Shown in pieces: positions 1-10,516 of a stretch of 64,000 nucleotides of DNA; the stretch's first letter is position 1, and each line of letters begins with the position of its first letter. The notes beneath the pieces are model-generated. The model did no database searches. It was given only the letters and a program-made list of their open reading frames with translations, and was not told the origin of the DNA. The position numbers and the translations under genes are program-made. The stretch is from Galerina marginata (lineage: Eukaryota > Basidiomycota > Agaricomycetes > Agaricales > Galerinaceae), in the NCBI GenBank assembly GCA_023014335.1, contig JAECYW010000012.1:434001-498000 (forward strand), read 5' to 3'.

Positions 1-2951
1 CTATAATCATCAACGTTTGATTTAATATAAAACTTGTCATTGTCCTGTCCCAACATGACTCGTTGCTCACTGTCGACATCGATATCAAACGTATTCTTTT
101 CACCTTCTACATTCGCGTCTTTAGATTGGGGGTTGCTTGTGTATACTGCCTGTACGAAAGATCTCCAGTAAAAGGCTTTGAACTTATGACTTGTATAGTG
201 GTCAGGATTTCCGAGAAGGTACATGGACACCATAGGGCTTCCAATTTCCATTTTAGTAGATAGTGAGTTGACGATCGAAAGAAGTGTTCTTCTTGCTTTG
301 TTTAAGGGTTCGTTTGTATTCACCGCCTCGTCTCTTTTTTTCATTAAGACATCATAAGCTGTTGAGAACAGTTGATGAGTTTTTAGAGATTGTTTTGTAA
401 TGTAATCCGTCACATATGCAATGACCGCCTTGATTGCGGTACCAGATAGGAGGCTTGTGACGTCAGTATTTGACCTCATAATGTAGGTCAGAGCGGGAGA
501 GAAAGTGTTCATCATTGGTTCATTTTTCTTCAAAAAGATATGGCCGTCCACTCTATCCACTGTGGTATATTCGTATGTTTCTCTTGGAAAACGCGCTGCG
601 CAAGAGCCATCTCTTGTTAAACATCCTTTGACGTTAATTTTGCCTTTGCTTTCCAGATCTGAATCGAAAGTATTACCTTTCAAATCCTTCATTGATGCTC
701 GGCATTTGTGAACGTTGGATCGTAGAAGTAAATTATCCACTTCGTTTTTGTAATGCTGAATCCAGTCCACCGTATTCGGACATTGGGAACACCCAGAACA
801 GACGACTTCTTTACATAACGTAGGCGGCATTATTGGAAGAAGCAACGTTGGGTTATTTCTATCGGCCAGAGGAAGCTTATCTGCGTCGACTTTTTTTCGT
901 ACATCCTCCATCGATCCTGTCAAAAAGTCTCCGGTATGTACACTTTCGAGGTAATCGACCAAGCTGCTTTGGAATGCGTCTTCCCCAGCTTTCAGTTTCT
1001 CCCGCATTTCTTGAGGTGACAGTGAATTCGCAATCCATAAGAGAATATGTAAATGCAAAGTTAATCGACCTTGCTGTTCTACCATACCATAGTATGCATC
1101 GGTTTTGCCGTATATTCCGTAGTCATCGCCGTCGACACCTAATATGTGTCGAAGAAACATTTGTACCATAAAATGAAAGAAGCGCGCGGCTGCCACAGGG
1201 TTCTGCGCGATCAACATGTTCCTTTGCTGCGCTGTTAGAGGAATATTGGGGGTAAACTTCACATCTTGATTGGCATAATATATGCACAATGGATGTTTCA
1301 CGTCGGCAGGCGAAAAGGTTATAAACCATAAAGGAGCGCCTTTGAAGGACATCAAAGACCACAATTCACTCCTTCGGTACTTCTTACTGGAAAGTGAACC
1401 CTGGACCTGACCGCCCACATGATCCAGATTGTCTAAGAGTTCGAAGCAAGCTTTCTCGTCTTCGTTATCGGGTTTAAAAGATCCTCCTGCCAGCAATTTA
1501 GCCGACACATTAATTAAAGCGTGAGGGTTAAGATTATCAAGCCTTCGTGCGATCTCAGGGAATGTGATTTTCCTGGCCGTCAAAAAACTGCCCGTTACAG
1601 CATTTTTAATTTGTTCATGATTAAATGCCACGATGGGGAAATTGACGTCTACCTGGAAACGTTTATCGTAATACATTAAGAGCTGCTTCTTTTGAGACGC
1701 TTCACTAATTTTTTTCTTAAGATGCCTTTGGCCAATGCCGCCTTTTCCATAAGGAAAGAGCCAGGGAAACATTTTAGGATATGCCTGTGGGTTATTATAC
1801 ATGGATTGCGGAAGTGGATCATGTCCTATGCCCAGAACCTTTCCTTTAGCTTGAAGGTGTCGTAATGCAATAGCTTTCATAGCTTTCGTATCCATGGTCG
1901 AATATTCCTCCCCAGTCAAACCATTTACTGTAAAAGGACAAGGACCACTCTCGGTGCCTTCCTCCAGCTCATTATCGTCTATACTCATTGCACTTGGTAT
2001 TTTATTGGACTCGCCAGTTGTGCGATGGAAATCAACTTCAACTGGTATACCCCATTCAGGATATTGTCTTAGATTTTCTTGAGAAATTGTCAAGTCGTGG
2101 TAATCGACGTGGTTAAGTTTTAACCAATCCAATGCCTTCGCTATTTTGTTACGACGGACCAGCAAAGGCGTTCTCGCAAAGTCGTCCGGTGTTGGCGCAG
2201 AACTACCCATGAACACGAAAGCCAAAACATCATCAATTTCCGCCACGGGCGGAGGTAGTGTGTGATACACTTTTGCTGTTGGACTACTGAGCATAACCAC
2301 ATTTGCTATCATTTTAGCTCTCCCTGAGGCAACCCTCACGAGACACCGATTGTGTCGGATCTTGGCTATAAGCATTTGCTCCGCAAAAGTAAGATTTTTT
2401 AGCTCATCCGGTATTTTTCCGACCCAAAACCCATTAGCCAAAGCATTTGTAGGTATTTTACCTTTTTGTAATGTTGCGTCGCATTGGGGACAGATCCCCT
2501 TGCAGTTCTCGGCCAGTACAGGTCCAGTTAGCGTCTGAACCGGGTCACTTATTTGGAATCTTTCTCGCCTTGTGAATTCTCCGCTAAGAATCGATAAATC
2601 GTATGAAATATCAAGCAACGATATTAAATTTAGAGACGGGGTGAGCATTCCACATACAGCGCACCCTTGCTCTTCCACATTTTCAGGAAGAAGGTCTGTT
2701 GCGCATGCTGTTATGACACTATGCGTCTTTTCTACTGAGAGCGGAGTTGGTGGGAATGCAATGTGTTCGTTCACAGGGGTATGACTTTTGAATCTCCAGA
2801 AGGAAACAAAACGAGGACAATTTGAACAGTCGTGCGTCAAAAGCGCCTGTTTTACAGCTGAGGCAGAATGACGTTGTGCGTTAACCGTACCAATATTATG
2901 ATAGCTTGCAATGTTATGTAAAGCGTTGGTGGCGACAATGGCAGCCTATAC
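1..2951 (-). pseudogene. Helitron Rep protein, large fragment (runs off the left edge)
   Basis: This is one uninterrupted reading frame on the minus strand from an in-frame stop near 2947 to position 1. It encodes the rolling-circle transposon protein that nicks and transfers single-stranded DNA. In order I see a C-x2-C module (HDCSNC), a second Cys pair (GCAVCG), the conserved stretch ANGFWVGKIPDEL typical of fungal Helitron N-terminal regions, the HUH metal-binding motif HLHILLW (His-Leu-His at 1047-1055), and a two-tyrosine motif AYVTDYITK (Tyr codons at 414-416 and 402-404). The Pif1-type helicase half would lie outside the window. No in-frame stop or frameshift is visible, so decay comes mainly from separation of the 5' end by the element at 2967-7950. 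The first in-frame ATG is internal, and residues before it match the family, so this piece has no start of its own. Family assignment is confident; whether it is expressed is unknown. Confidence 0.9.
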
Positions 2952-2966
2952 TGCTATATTTTTATA

Positions 2967-3699
2967 TGAAACACTGGGCTTTGCCTAACTAGTGTTATAC
3001 GTCCACAGTGCGTTTGGCCAGTGTCTGCCAAAAGGCAGTCCCCATGCATTTTGCATATACTAGGCCTGGGGATCCCGGGGATGCGTATTTTTGTGCCCTA
3101 GGGGGGCGGGCATACCACCCATGACGTCGGGCACTGTATGTTGGGTGCTGCTCATCATTTCAGCGCTTTTGGGCGCGCTTAGGCGCGGGAATAAATCAGT
3201 CAGGGTCTCTAAATATTGATGGGCATTAATTTTGGCTGCTGCTCGTCGTCGGGGGCGCTTTTTGGCGCGGAAAAAGCGCCCAGGGGTCGGCATTGGTACC
3301 CACATTCCATCTGGGATGTTGGTCACCCCGTAGGGGGGGCGGGATGGGGCTTAAAAAAAATGTAACGGATGCCAGAAGTCCGGCCGGGGTCCTCGTACCA
3401 TTTTCGGACGTGTAGCGCGCCTTTTCGGTACCTGTAGCAAGCGCGTTAAAAATAGAATTTTTGGTTTTCGCGGTATTTTGCCTTTAATTTTTGTTTCCCC
3501 TCATTTATTAATACATAGTTGTCATGTCCACTAAAATGCGAATCTAGTGATATAAAATTTAGAGCCAGAAGGGGGCTGGAAGGGGTATAACGAGGAGCGT
3601 TCATATGCAGCCCCGCCGGATGGGCTCTAAAAATAGAATCCCTCGAAAGGCTACCGTTTTTGCCCTACATTGGGCTCAAATGATAGCTCCCCCTACTTC
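2967..3699. repeat. Left long terminal inverted repeat
   Basis: This is the reverse complement of 7225-7950. The outer part, to about 3517, looks nearly identical to its partner, except for a few differences in the first 20 bases. The inner part, about 3518-3699, is clearly diverged with small indels. Within it, an 88-codon frame (3060-3326, minus strand) is repeated identically in the right copy. That frame is Pro/Ala/Arg-rich and I see no known domain in it. Confidence 0.9.
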
Positions 3700-4021
3700 T
3701 GTAGATATAACTCAATTATGTGGGTAATTCTGAACCTAATGATACCAATTTTATTAATGAAACCATCTTGGACAGGCAGGTTAGCCTATATACTATGTGG
3801 TGGTCAAACATATGGTTTCTCTCAGTAATACAGTGCTCAGTCGCAAGTGCCAGATTTACTCATAATCCCACAGAGGTATGAGTTCAAATAAATCTATTAT
3901 AATATCTTCTACATATATATATATAATGTAGACTAAATACAAAGTAATCGCGTCCTAAACCCCGAACGCGAACCCGAATGTAAAGGGAAAGGTGTGCGGC
4001 GGTGAAGAGCGAAGCGGCTTC

Positions 4022-4055
4022 ACGAGACGACGAACACTTTAGTTCGTCGTCTCGT
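4022..4055. repeat. Perfect hairpin inside the TIR element
   Basis: Arms ACGAGACGACGAAC (4022-4035) and GTTCGTCGTCTCGT (4042-4055) are perfectly complementary around a 6-base loop. Further CGTCGTCTC follows at once, so alternative pairings exist. It could be a structural signal of the element; nothing more is shown. Confidence 0.6.
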
Positions 4056-7000
4056 ATTCGTCGTCTCTTTGCCTGCGTCCGGAGGGGTGGGCAAGAAAGG
4101 AGAACGAGAAGATCGAGTCGCAAGGGACTCGATCCACATGTACACCCACGCACGGGCTCGAAGACAAGAGGTGCGAGGAAAACAACAGCCAATTAGGCTG
4201 CCGTTTGCACCCTCGTTTCGTCTTCGAGGCAGCCAGTAGCGGCGCTAGCCGCCGCTGCTGTCGTTTCCACTCCCCATGTCCCTCCCATGGACCCGCCGAT
4301 GATGCAGTCGACGCAGCTGCCATCGTTCCTGCCCCTGCTATCACCTTGGTCCCCTTTCTCCTCGTCTCCGCAGCCCGCGTTGGCTTCGTGTGGGTATCGT
4401 AGGCGCGCTGGAGCGATGTGCACGCTGGGGCTGAACGGCGGGCGAGCTCCTCGGAGTGGAGTCGAGCTGGGTGGTATTGGATGCAGAGAGGTGGGGGCGG
4501 CGAGCGAAATCCCCAGGCGCGAGTATTCGACGCTCGCTGCTCTGCACCTTGGACAGTGAAAGGGGATGGTGTGAAAGCGGGTCGGGGATTGTGGCTGGGA
4601 AGCAACGCGAAAGAGGTAGGGTTCGCGGTGGGGTCTGGAGGGGCGATGTGCGTGGATTCGACGCCAGTTGGGGGTTCTTGATGTGGGGTCCGAAGGGCGT
4701 CAGGACTGCCGTGTGCGTGGTGTCGACGGCGTTTGTTCGTGGAGGCGCTTGAGCTACCGTCCGCGGTGTCTGCGTAGGTCGGTGGTGTACGGCGACCAGT
4801 CGTCCTCAAGGTTTCCCCAACCCTCCTACTCCCACTGCCACCATCTCTACCCAGCCTACACCTTGAGACTCAAAGCGCCGGCCCACATGCTCGATGCGAG
4901 GGGCACGCGACACGGTTACGCGGTTGCTGGCCTTGTTGGACATCTATCAGTCGAGATAAAGTTTAGAAAATGAAATAAACAGAAATTCAATGACTTACAA
5001 AAGAGTTTTTAAGGTCTTGAAGGGCGGGAAAGGCAAGGTGAGCGAGGGCGGGCAGGAGGTGTTGGTGGTTGGTGCTGAGAAGCAAGATCAACGTTGTTAA
5101 TCGGTTGTTGATGAAGTCGGGCCGGCGCACTCCGAGTCCGATTGCTCGTCGACGTTTGGAACGTCCTTGGACCACTATGAAGTACATCCAAGAGCTGGAA
5201 TTGGGTAAGATAAACTTACATATGTCGTGTAGAACCCATTTATATCCCTGAAAGAAATAAAAGTTAGAAAGTACCTTGTAAATACTAAGTCTATGTAGCA
5301 CTACGAAAAGTGAGAAGAAAATCTTCGTGAGTTCATGCATTAGAGCTACCAGTTGAAGGTTTAGGATGCTCTTAGTGATTATACTCTTTGTAAACTATCT
5401 AAGGTCTATTAAAATAATGTATATAGCATTCTCAAGGCACTATTTGCATCTCATGAAGGCACGAAGCTCTTGAATACCTTATCTTGAGCCCCCTCAAAGT
5501 CGGAAATCACCACGCGGAATGGTAAATAGCCGTATCATAACAATAAGAAATCAAGGTTACTTTCGGACTTGGTATAAAAGGTTGGTATATATGCTCAAAT
5601 ACACACTAACACTAATTCCTACCTCCAGAGTTCGTGTCGACGTCGTCCGAGACGTCGACATAGGAAACCAGCAGCGGCGGATTGGTCGGCCCGAGTGAGC
5701 TAGCCAATCACATCGCTCTCCGAACACGCCGAAACCTCAGATCAACCGCCATCAAAGCAGTTTGATCTCGCTTCTCACCACCACCACAGACCTCTTCTCC
5801 TTCCCCTCTCTCCCGTCCCGCCGTTCAAGACCTCACGGATATGTTTGGTATGTGTTTATTAGTAGATACATATGTTTTATTACTGATATTTTGTGTTACT
5901 AGGTTCTATTTAAAACGCTACGAACTTCGTGCCACGTTGCGAGCCCCCCCCCGCTTTCGAGGGTCGTGGGCCGACGTTTATAAGGATTTCGGATGGGAAA
6001 TGGACGCGAGGAAGGACAAGGGGAGACCCTGGAGAGGGAGACCCGCCTGGTGCGTTGTATTTCACTCGTCTTGCTATGTTCCTCCGCTCGTACTAATCAC
6101 CGCCCCACCCCTTCGTAGTCTACGCCGATGCCGACCTGCCCGCGCCCGACGCCTCTCCCTTACCGTTGGTATCTAGGCAGGCAGTGCACAAAGAACCAAC
6201 CGACGACGAAACAAGAACAACCACCGAGGACACGACAACGACGACGTCGGCGTTAACCAAGGCAAACGTCGAGGAAAACCACGGTCCGACCGCCAGAGCC
6301 ACCTACCCCGTGGCCTTCGCTCTCGTCAAGGCTGTGATGGATTCATCTTGGGTGGGAATCGGGGCGAAGAACGGCAGGGGGAGACCCTGGAAAGGGAGAC
6401 CCGCCAGGTGTGTCGGCAAACGAGTCGAATTTTCGACTCGTTACGCTTTTCTCCTTTTTTCTCCCCCTCAAATCTACTTATTCGCACTGCAACAGGTCCT
6501 GGCTCCAAGCACTGCCGCCATCGTCTTCGAGATTCGCCTGCGCCAACGCTTTCACCCCACCACCACCTCCGGACGGCGCCTGCCCACCTCGCGTCTAAAC
6601 GAGTTACCTGGAAGAGCAGCAGCAGTGGTCCGATACGATGCGTCCTAGGAAGACAGGAGCAGTACTGCTCCTGCTCTGTGCCTACGATGACGAGGTGGCA
6701 TAGGGGCAGTCGCCTCGCCCCTCTGTATCACTAGCATCGTCGTCACTCGACGGCCCCTGCGTTGGTCGTCGTCCTCGCGTTCGCCGACAGCCCAACCCCA
6801 GTCGGACAATACCCTTCGCCCTGCGTACGTTTCGAACGGACTCCTACCAACCACGCTCCGACGCCACCTGCTGGCACACCACACCCTGGCTCGCACATCG
6901 AGTAACCTGAAACCGAACGCCTGGGAACCCAGTGAGCAGTGGGGCGGTAAGGGGAGACGTGTAGGAGGCTGGGTGGAGTGGGGAGGCGGAGCTGCATCTG

Positions 7001-7224
7001 TAACCAAGCGCTAATGAGCGTGAACTGCGAGTGTTCACACTCTTTAACGCTTCTCTTTTACATAGCTTTTGTATTCGATAGGTCATTAATATGATTAGGC
7101 ATTTACAATAGCATTATAAAAAAAGTCTCGAGGGCTGAGCGTTGATCAGGCCTTCCCCTAGCTGTTTGCCTGTAAAATTAAATCAAAATGTTGATAATCA
7201 TGAGCACATTCCAGCTGTACCAAT

Positions 7225-7950
7225 GGAAGTGGAGGGAGCAGTCATTTGAGCCCAATGTAGTGCAGAAACGGTAGGCCTCTCGAAGAATTCTATTTATAGA
7301 GCTCATCCGACGGGAGGCATCTCTCGTTATACCCCTTCCCGTGCTCTTCTGGCTCTAAATTTTATATCATTAGATTCGCACTTTTGAGGAGATTACAACT
7401 ATGCTTTAATAAATGAGGGGAAACAAAAATTAAAGGCAAAATACCGCGAAAACCAAAAATTCTATTTTTAACGCGCTTGCTACAGGTACCGAAAAGGCGC
7501 GCTACACGTCCGAAAATGGTACGAGGACCCCGGCCGGACTTCTGGCATCCGTTACATTTTTTTTAAGCCCCATCCCGCCCCCCCTACGGGGTGACCAACA
7601 TCCCAGATGGAATGTGGGTACCAATGCCGACCCCTGGGCGCTTTTTCCGCGCCAAAAAGCGCCCCCGACGACGAGCAGCAGCCAAAATTAATGCCCATCA
7701 ATATTTAGAGACCCTGACTGATTTATTCCCGCGCCTAAGCGCGCCCAAAAGCGCTGAAATGATGAGCAGCACCCAACATACAGTGCCCGACGTCATGGGT
7801 GGTATGCCCGCCCCCCTAGGGCACAAAAATACGCATCCCCGGGATCCCCAGGCCTAGTATATGCAAAATGCATGGGGACTGCCTTTTGGCAGACACTGGC
7901 CAAACGCACTGTGGACGTATAACACTAGTTAGGCAAGACACAGTGTTTCA
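7225..7950. repeat. Right long terminal inverted repeat
   Basis: This is the reverse complement of 2967-3699, with matching outer end CAGTGTTTCA. It carries the same 88-codon frame (7591-7857, plus strand). The inner boundary near 7225 is where the match to the left copy fades. Confidence 0.9.
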
Positions 7951-9342
7951 TATATAATACTGCCTGCATAAGGTGACAATGGAGGCTAACGTCTTCATAG
8001 GAACGTCGGCGACGAAGAGGTTATCTACTTGCATGTGATCATCGAATGGAACATAGTCTGCAAATTCGACAGGATCCCAATCGTTTAGCTCGCGATTTTG
8101 ACCATGCACGGAATATTCAGCAATATCACCGTACAGAACACCCCGGACATGGTATATATTGCCATCTTTAATTTCTTTCCGAACGTGTTTCGAGGTAGCG
8201 GCAGCAGGGATGACATTGGCGAAAATTTGATGATAAATGTGGCAGGTTGAGCAAGAATGCTCCGGCTCAATTTTAGCTATTATTTCTACCCTTGTCAGTC
8301 TACTATGTATGTCATAACCATGATGTCGCGCACAAAGCCTTAAGTCTTTTGTGAGCATGAACCTAGCAGCAATGTGAAGGGGCATTTGTGTGGACAACCA
8401 GTCCGGATTGTCTTTCAGTATCACGTCCTTAGATGTCTCTCTGCAATATCGGACATATCTATATTCTTGAAAGTGGAGAACGGTATTAGGGACGTATGGC
8501 TGCAATTCTACCTTTGAGATCGTTTGACTTATTCTACCACCCCCAAAAAGACGGTTGACAGAAGAGTTAATTATTAGGGTTTGTGTTTGTTTCGGTATCA
8601 GGGTCGAAAAACGCCTCTGAGGATGTCGATGCTCATTATCGCGTTGGACATTATTAAGCCAATTTCGATATATTTTCGTTCTATGAGTGTAGAAGACTTC
8701 GGGCATTAGATTTTCAATGAAGGTCTGCCACCCTAGTGGACAATAGATTCCTAACATATTCCTACGCCAATGGTACTCTGTTTTCCGAATGACGCATCTT
8801 ATAGTATTTAAAGCGCATCGTCTCACTAGTCTTAATGTTCGAAAGATCGCTTTGGACTCACCGCACCAAAGAGGGATTGAACTACGAGATCGAAGCGACC
8901 AATGAGCTTTAACAAATGGATTTGATTCATTTATACGCAATATTTTAATCAAATTCAAATCAGCGCTAACGGCGCGAAACGAGTTAGTGTTAAGATTCAG
9001 AGGAAAATCGTCTGTGTTGTCGCCATTCCAGATTGGTCCCGAGTATGTCGCCTTTCCCATCTCACCAATACTGTCCAAGCTAAAGTTGTCGATAAGAAAA
9101 TGGTGGGTTGATAGAATAGGTTCGGTCTGAACGAGAAATGGGTCGGTGAACGGGGAGTTCGTGAAATCTAAATCGATGTTGGCGTCGATAATGTTTCTCT
9201 CTGAGAAGGGAGAACCTAAAGGGCAAATTAACATAGGATGCGTTGACAGATAGAGTGTTAATGACATACTATGTTTCGTAGGTGCGCATACTCGTATTGC
9301 GCTCGCACATAGCCAAGCCAAGAGTAAGGTTAGAGGCCTCAT
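7948..9342 (-). pseudogene. Helitron 5' coding fragment with signal-peptide-like N-terminal extension
   Basis: This open frame of 464 codons is the missing 5' part of the Helitron gene. Near residues 330-375 it has a module (FMLTKDLRLCARHHGYDI followed by HSCSTC) of the same kind as the one that opens the fragment ending at 2951. The frame stops only a few codons after it enters the inverted-repeat element, so the stop belongs to the insertion. The start ATG (9340-9342) begins with MRPLTLLLAWLCASAIRVCA, which looks like a secretion signal and is odd for a nuclear transposase. Residues about 160-290 resemble the separate gene at 32199-33085 (for example TEYHWRRNMLGIYCPLGW here and FEFYWRLNQLFIHEPRGW there). 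The N-terminal half may therefore be captured host sequence or a little-known Helitron domain. The element at 9347-10324 now lies right upstream of the start. Confidence 0.8.
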
Positions 9343-9346
9343 TGTA

Positions 9347-10324
9347 CATCAGTAATTTGTAAAAAATGTTTCCAGGTTTCCACTGGTTTTCTCGGTTTTC
9401 CAAGTTTTCGGAAACCCGAAAACCTCGAAACCTCGAAAACTGATTTCGCGTACTTACAGAATTATTTCTAAGTTTACAAATAGTAGCGAGCTAGGTAGTT
9501 CTACGGATCTTTCAAGTAATATACTACCACAGAAGGCCAGAACAACCGAAATAAGAACAATTGCGAAGCAGTAATCCAACGTGGAACCGGCTTGAGGCTA
9601 GCAAGGCGCAGAATTTACGAATGAGGGCACAGGCTCGAGAGTTGAGGTACAGACTCTAGCCTTGTTTCCTGTTCGAAGACGAGGTTAAGGGGGCAGTGAC
9701 ATAACATGGCAAGGAGGCTCACCTATTCCATCCTTCTGATCCCAGCTAATCACCCTCGTCGTCAGCCTTGAGGTGTTCCTGATCTGCGTCATTGTCGTCG
9801 TTGTCACTGAGCTCTCATGTATGAGCTACGTGGTGACAGTAGCGAGCATAGTAGGTGTTGGCGGCATCGCGGGAAACAACGACAGCAAGCAAATGGAATA
9901 CGACGGCGGCAAGCAATTGGATGAGGTGGCAGTTGGTTGACGGGTGAACGTGAACGATGAGCAAGGAGAACAGAGTTCAAACCCAGAACCGAAGTGTAAA
10001 CAAAGTGTACCTTGGTCCGTGCGCAAGTCCTTACTATATAACCCATCTCCTGGTTAACCCTTTTCGTTACCCTCCCAGGGTTTCTATAAATAGTTTACAG
10101 CTCCAAATTTGACTGAGTGAAATCGTGAAGTGAGCTGACGACTTGGTTTTGAGGTTTCCGGGGTTTTTTACAGTTTTTTTGGTTTCCGACCATCGTTTTC
10201 ACGGCAGGTTTCTGCCAAAAGTGACTTGGGTTTCCAAATCGCGTGGTTTCATGGTTTTTTCGGGTTTTTTCGAGGTTTTTTCGGTTTTAAAACCTCTGGA
10301 AACCAAAACTACAAATTACTGATG
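9347..10324. mobile_element. About 1-kb MITE-like element with TA flanks
   Basis: The ends CATCAGTAATTTGTA (9347-9361) and TACAAATTACTGATG (10310-10324) are perfect 15-bp inverted copies, each flanked outside by TA (9345-9346 and 10325-10326). The similarity continues inward imperfectly through GGTTTCCAG/GGTTTT-type sequence, and both ends are full of short GGTTTTC, CGAGGTTT and GGAAACC repeats. The interior holds only short open frames with no recognisable transposase. This suggests a non-autonomous DNA transposon of a TA-targeting superfamily. It landed a few bases upstream of the Helitron start codon and so presumably separates it from its promoter. Confidence 0.75.
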
Positions 10325-10516
10325 TAGTGATGAAAGTGTAGAATGAAAATTGGTTGCGATTCATTGCCGCGAGTCGTCGAGCACCAACCATGTGTTTACG
10401 GTTACCGGTTAGTCGTCGGGCCGGATCTCAACATAGCAACCAAAGATGATGTAAGCCATTCTGGTTGTTTTTAGTCCACACATTATCGTCGACCAAGCTC
10501 TGGAGATAATTCTGCG

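Larger units (their letters stand above)
2967..7950. mobile_element. About 5-kb TIR element inserted in the Helitron gene
   Basis: Inverted copies of about 730 bp bound this segment, which splits the Helitron reading frame. The termini read TGAAACACTG at 2967 and CAGTGTTTCA ending at 7950, with TA on both outer sides (2965-2966 and 7951-7952). This is compatible with a TA target-site duplication, although the AT-rich site also permits ATAT. The unique core (about 3700-7224) is GC-rich, has many overlapping open frames in all phases, and shows no transposase, Rep, integrase or reverse transcriptase motif. It is probably a non-autonomous element or a composite. The core contains a perfect 14-bp-arm hairpin (4022-4055) and a 33-bp imperfect direct repeat (6020-6052 and 6378-6410). 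The superfamily is not determined. Confidence 0.75.

Noticed and set aside
4039..4809. 256-codon open frame on the minus strand inside the TIR element
   Set aside because: GC-rich, overlapped by long frames in most other phases, Pro/Ser/Ala/Arg low complexity, no domain. The openness is explained by base composition.
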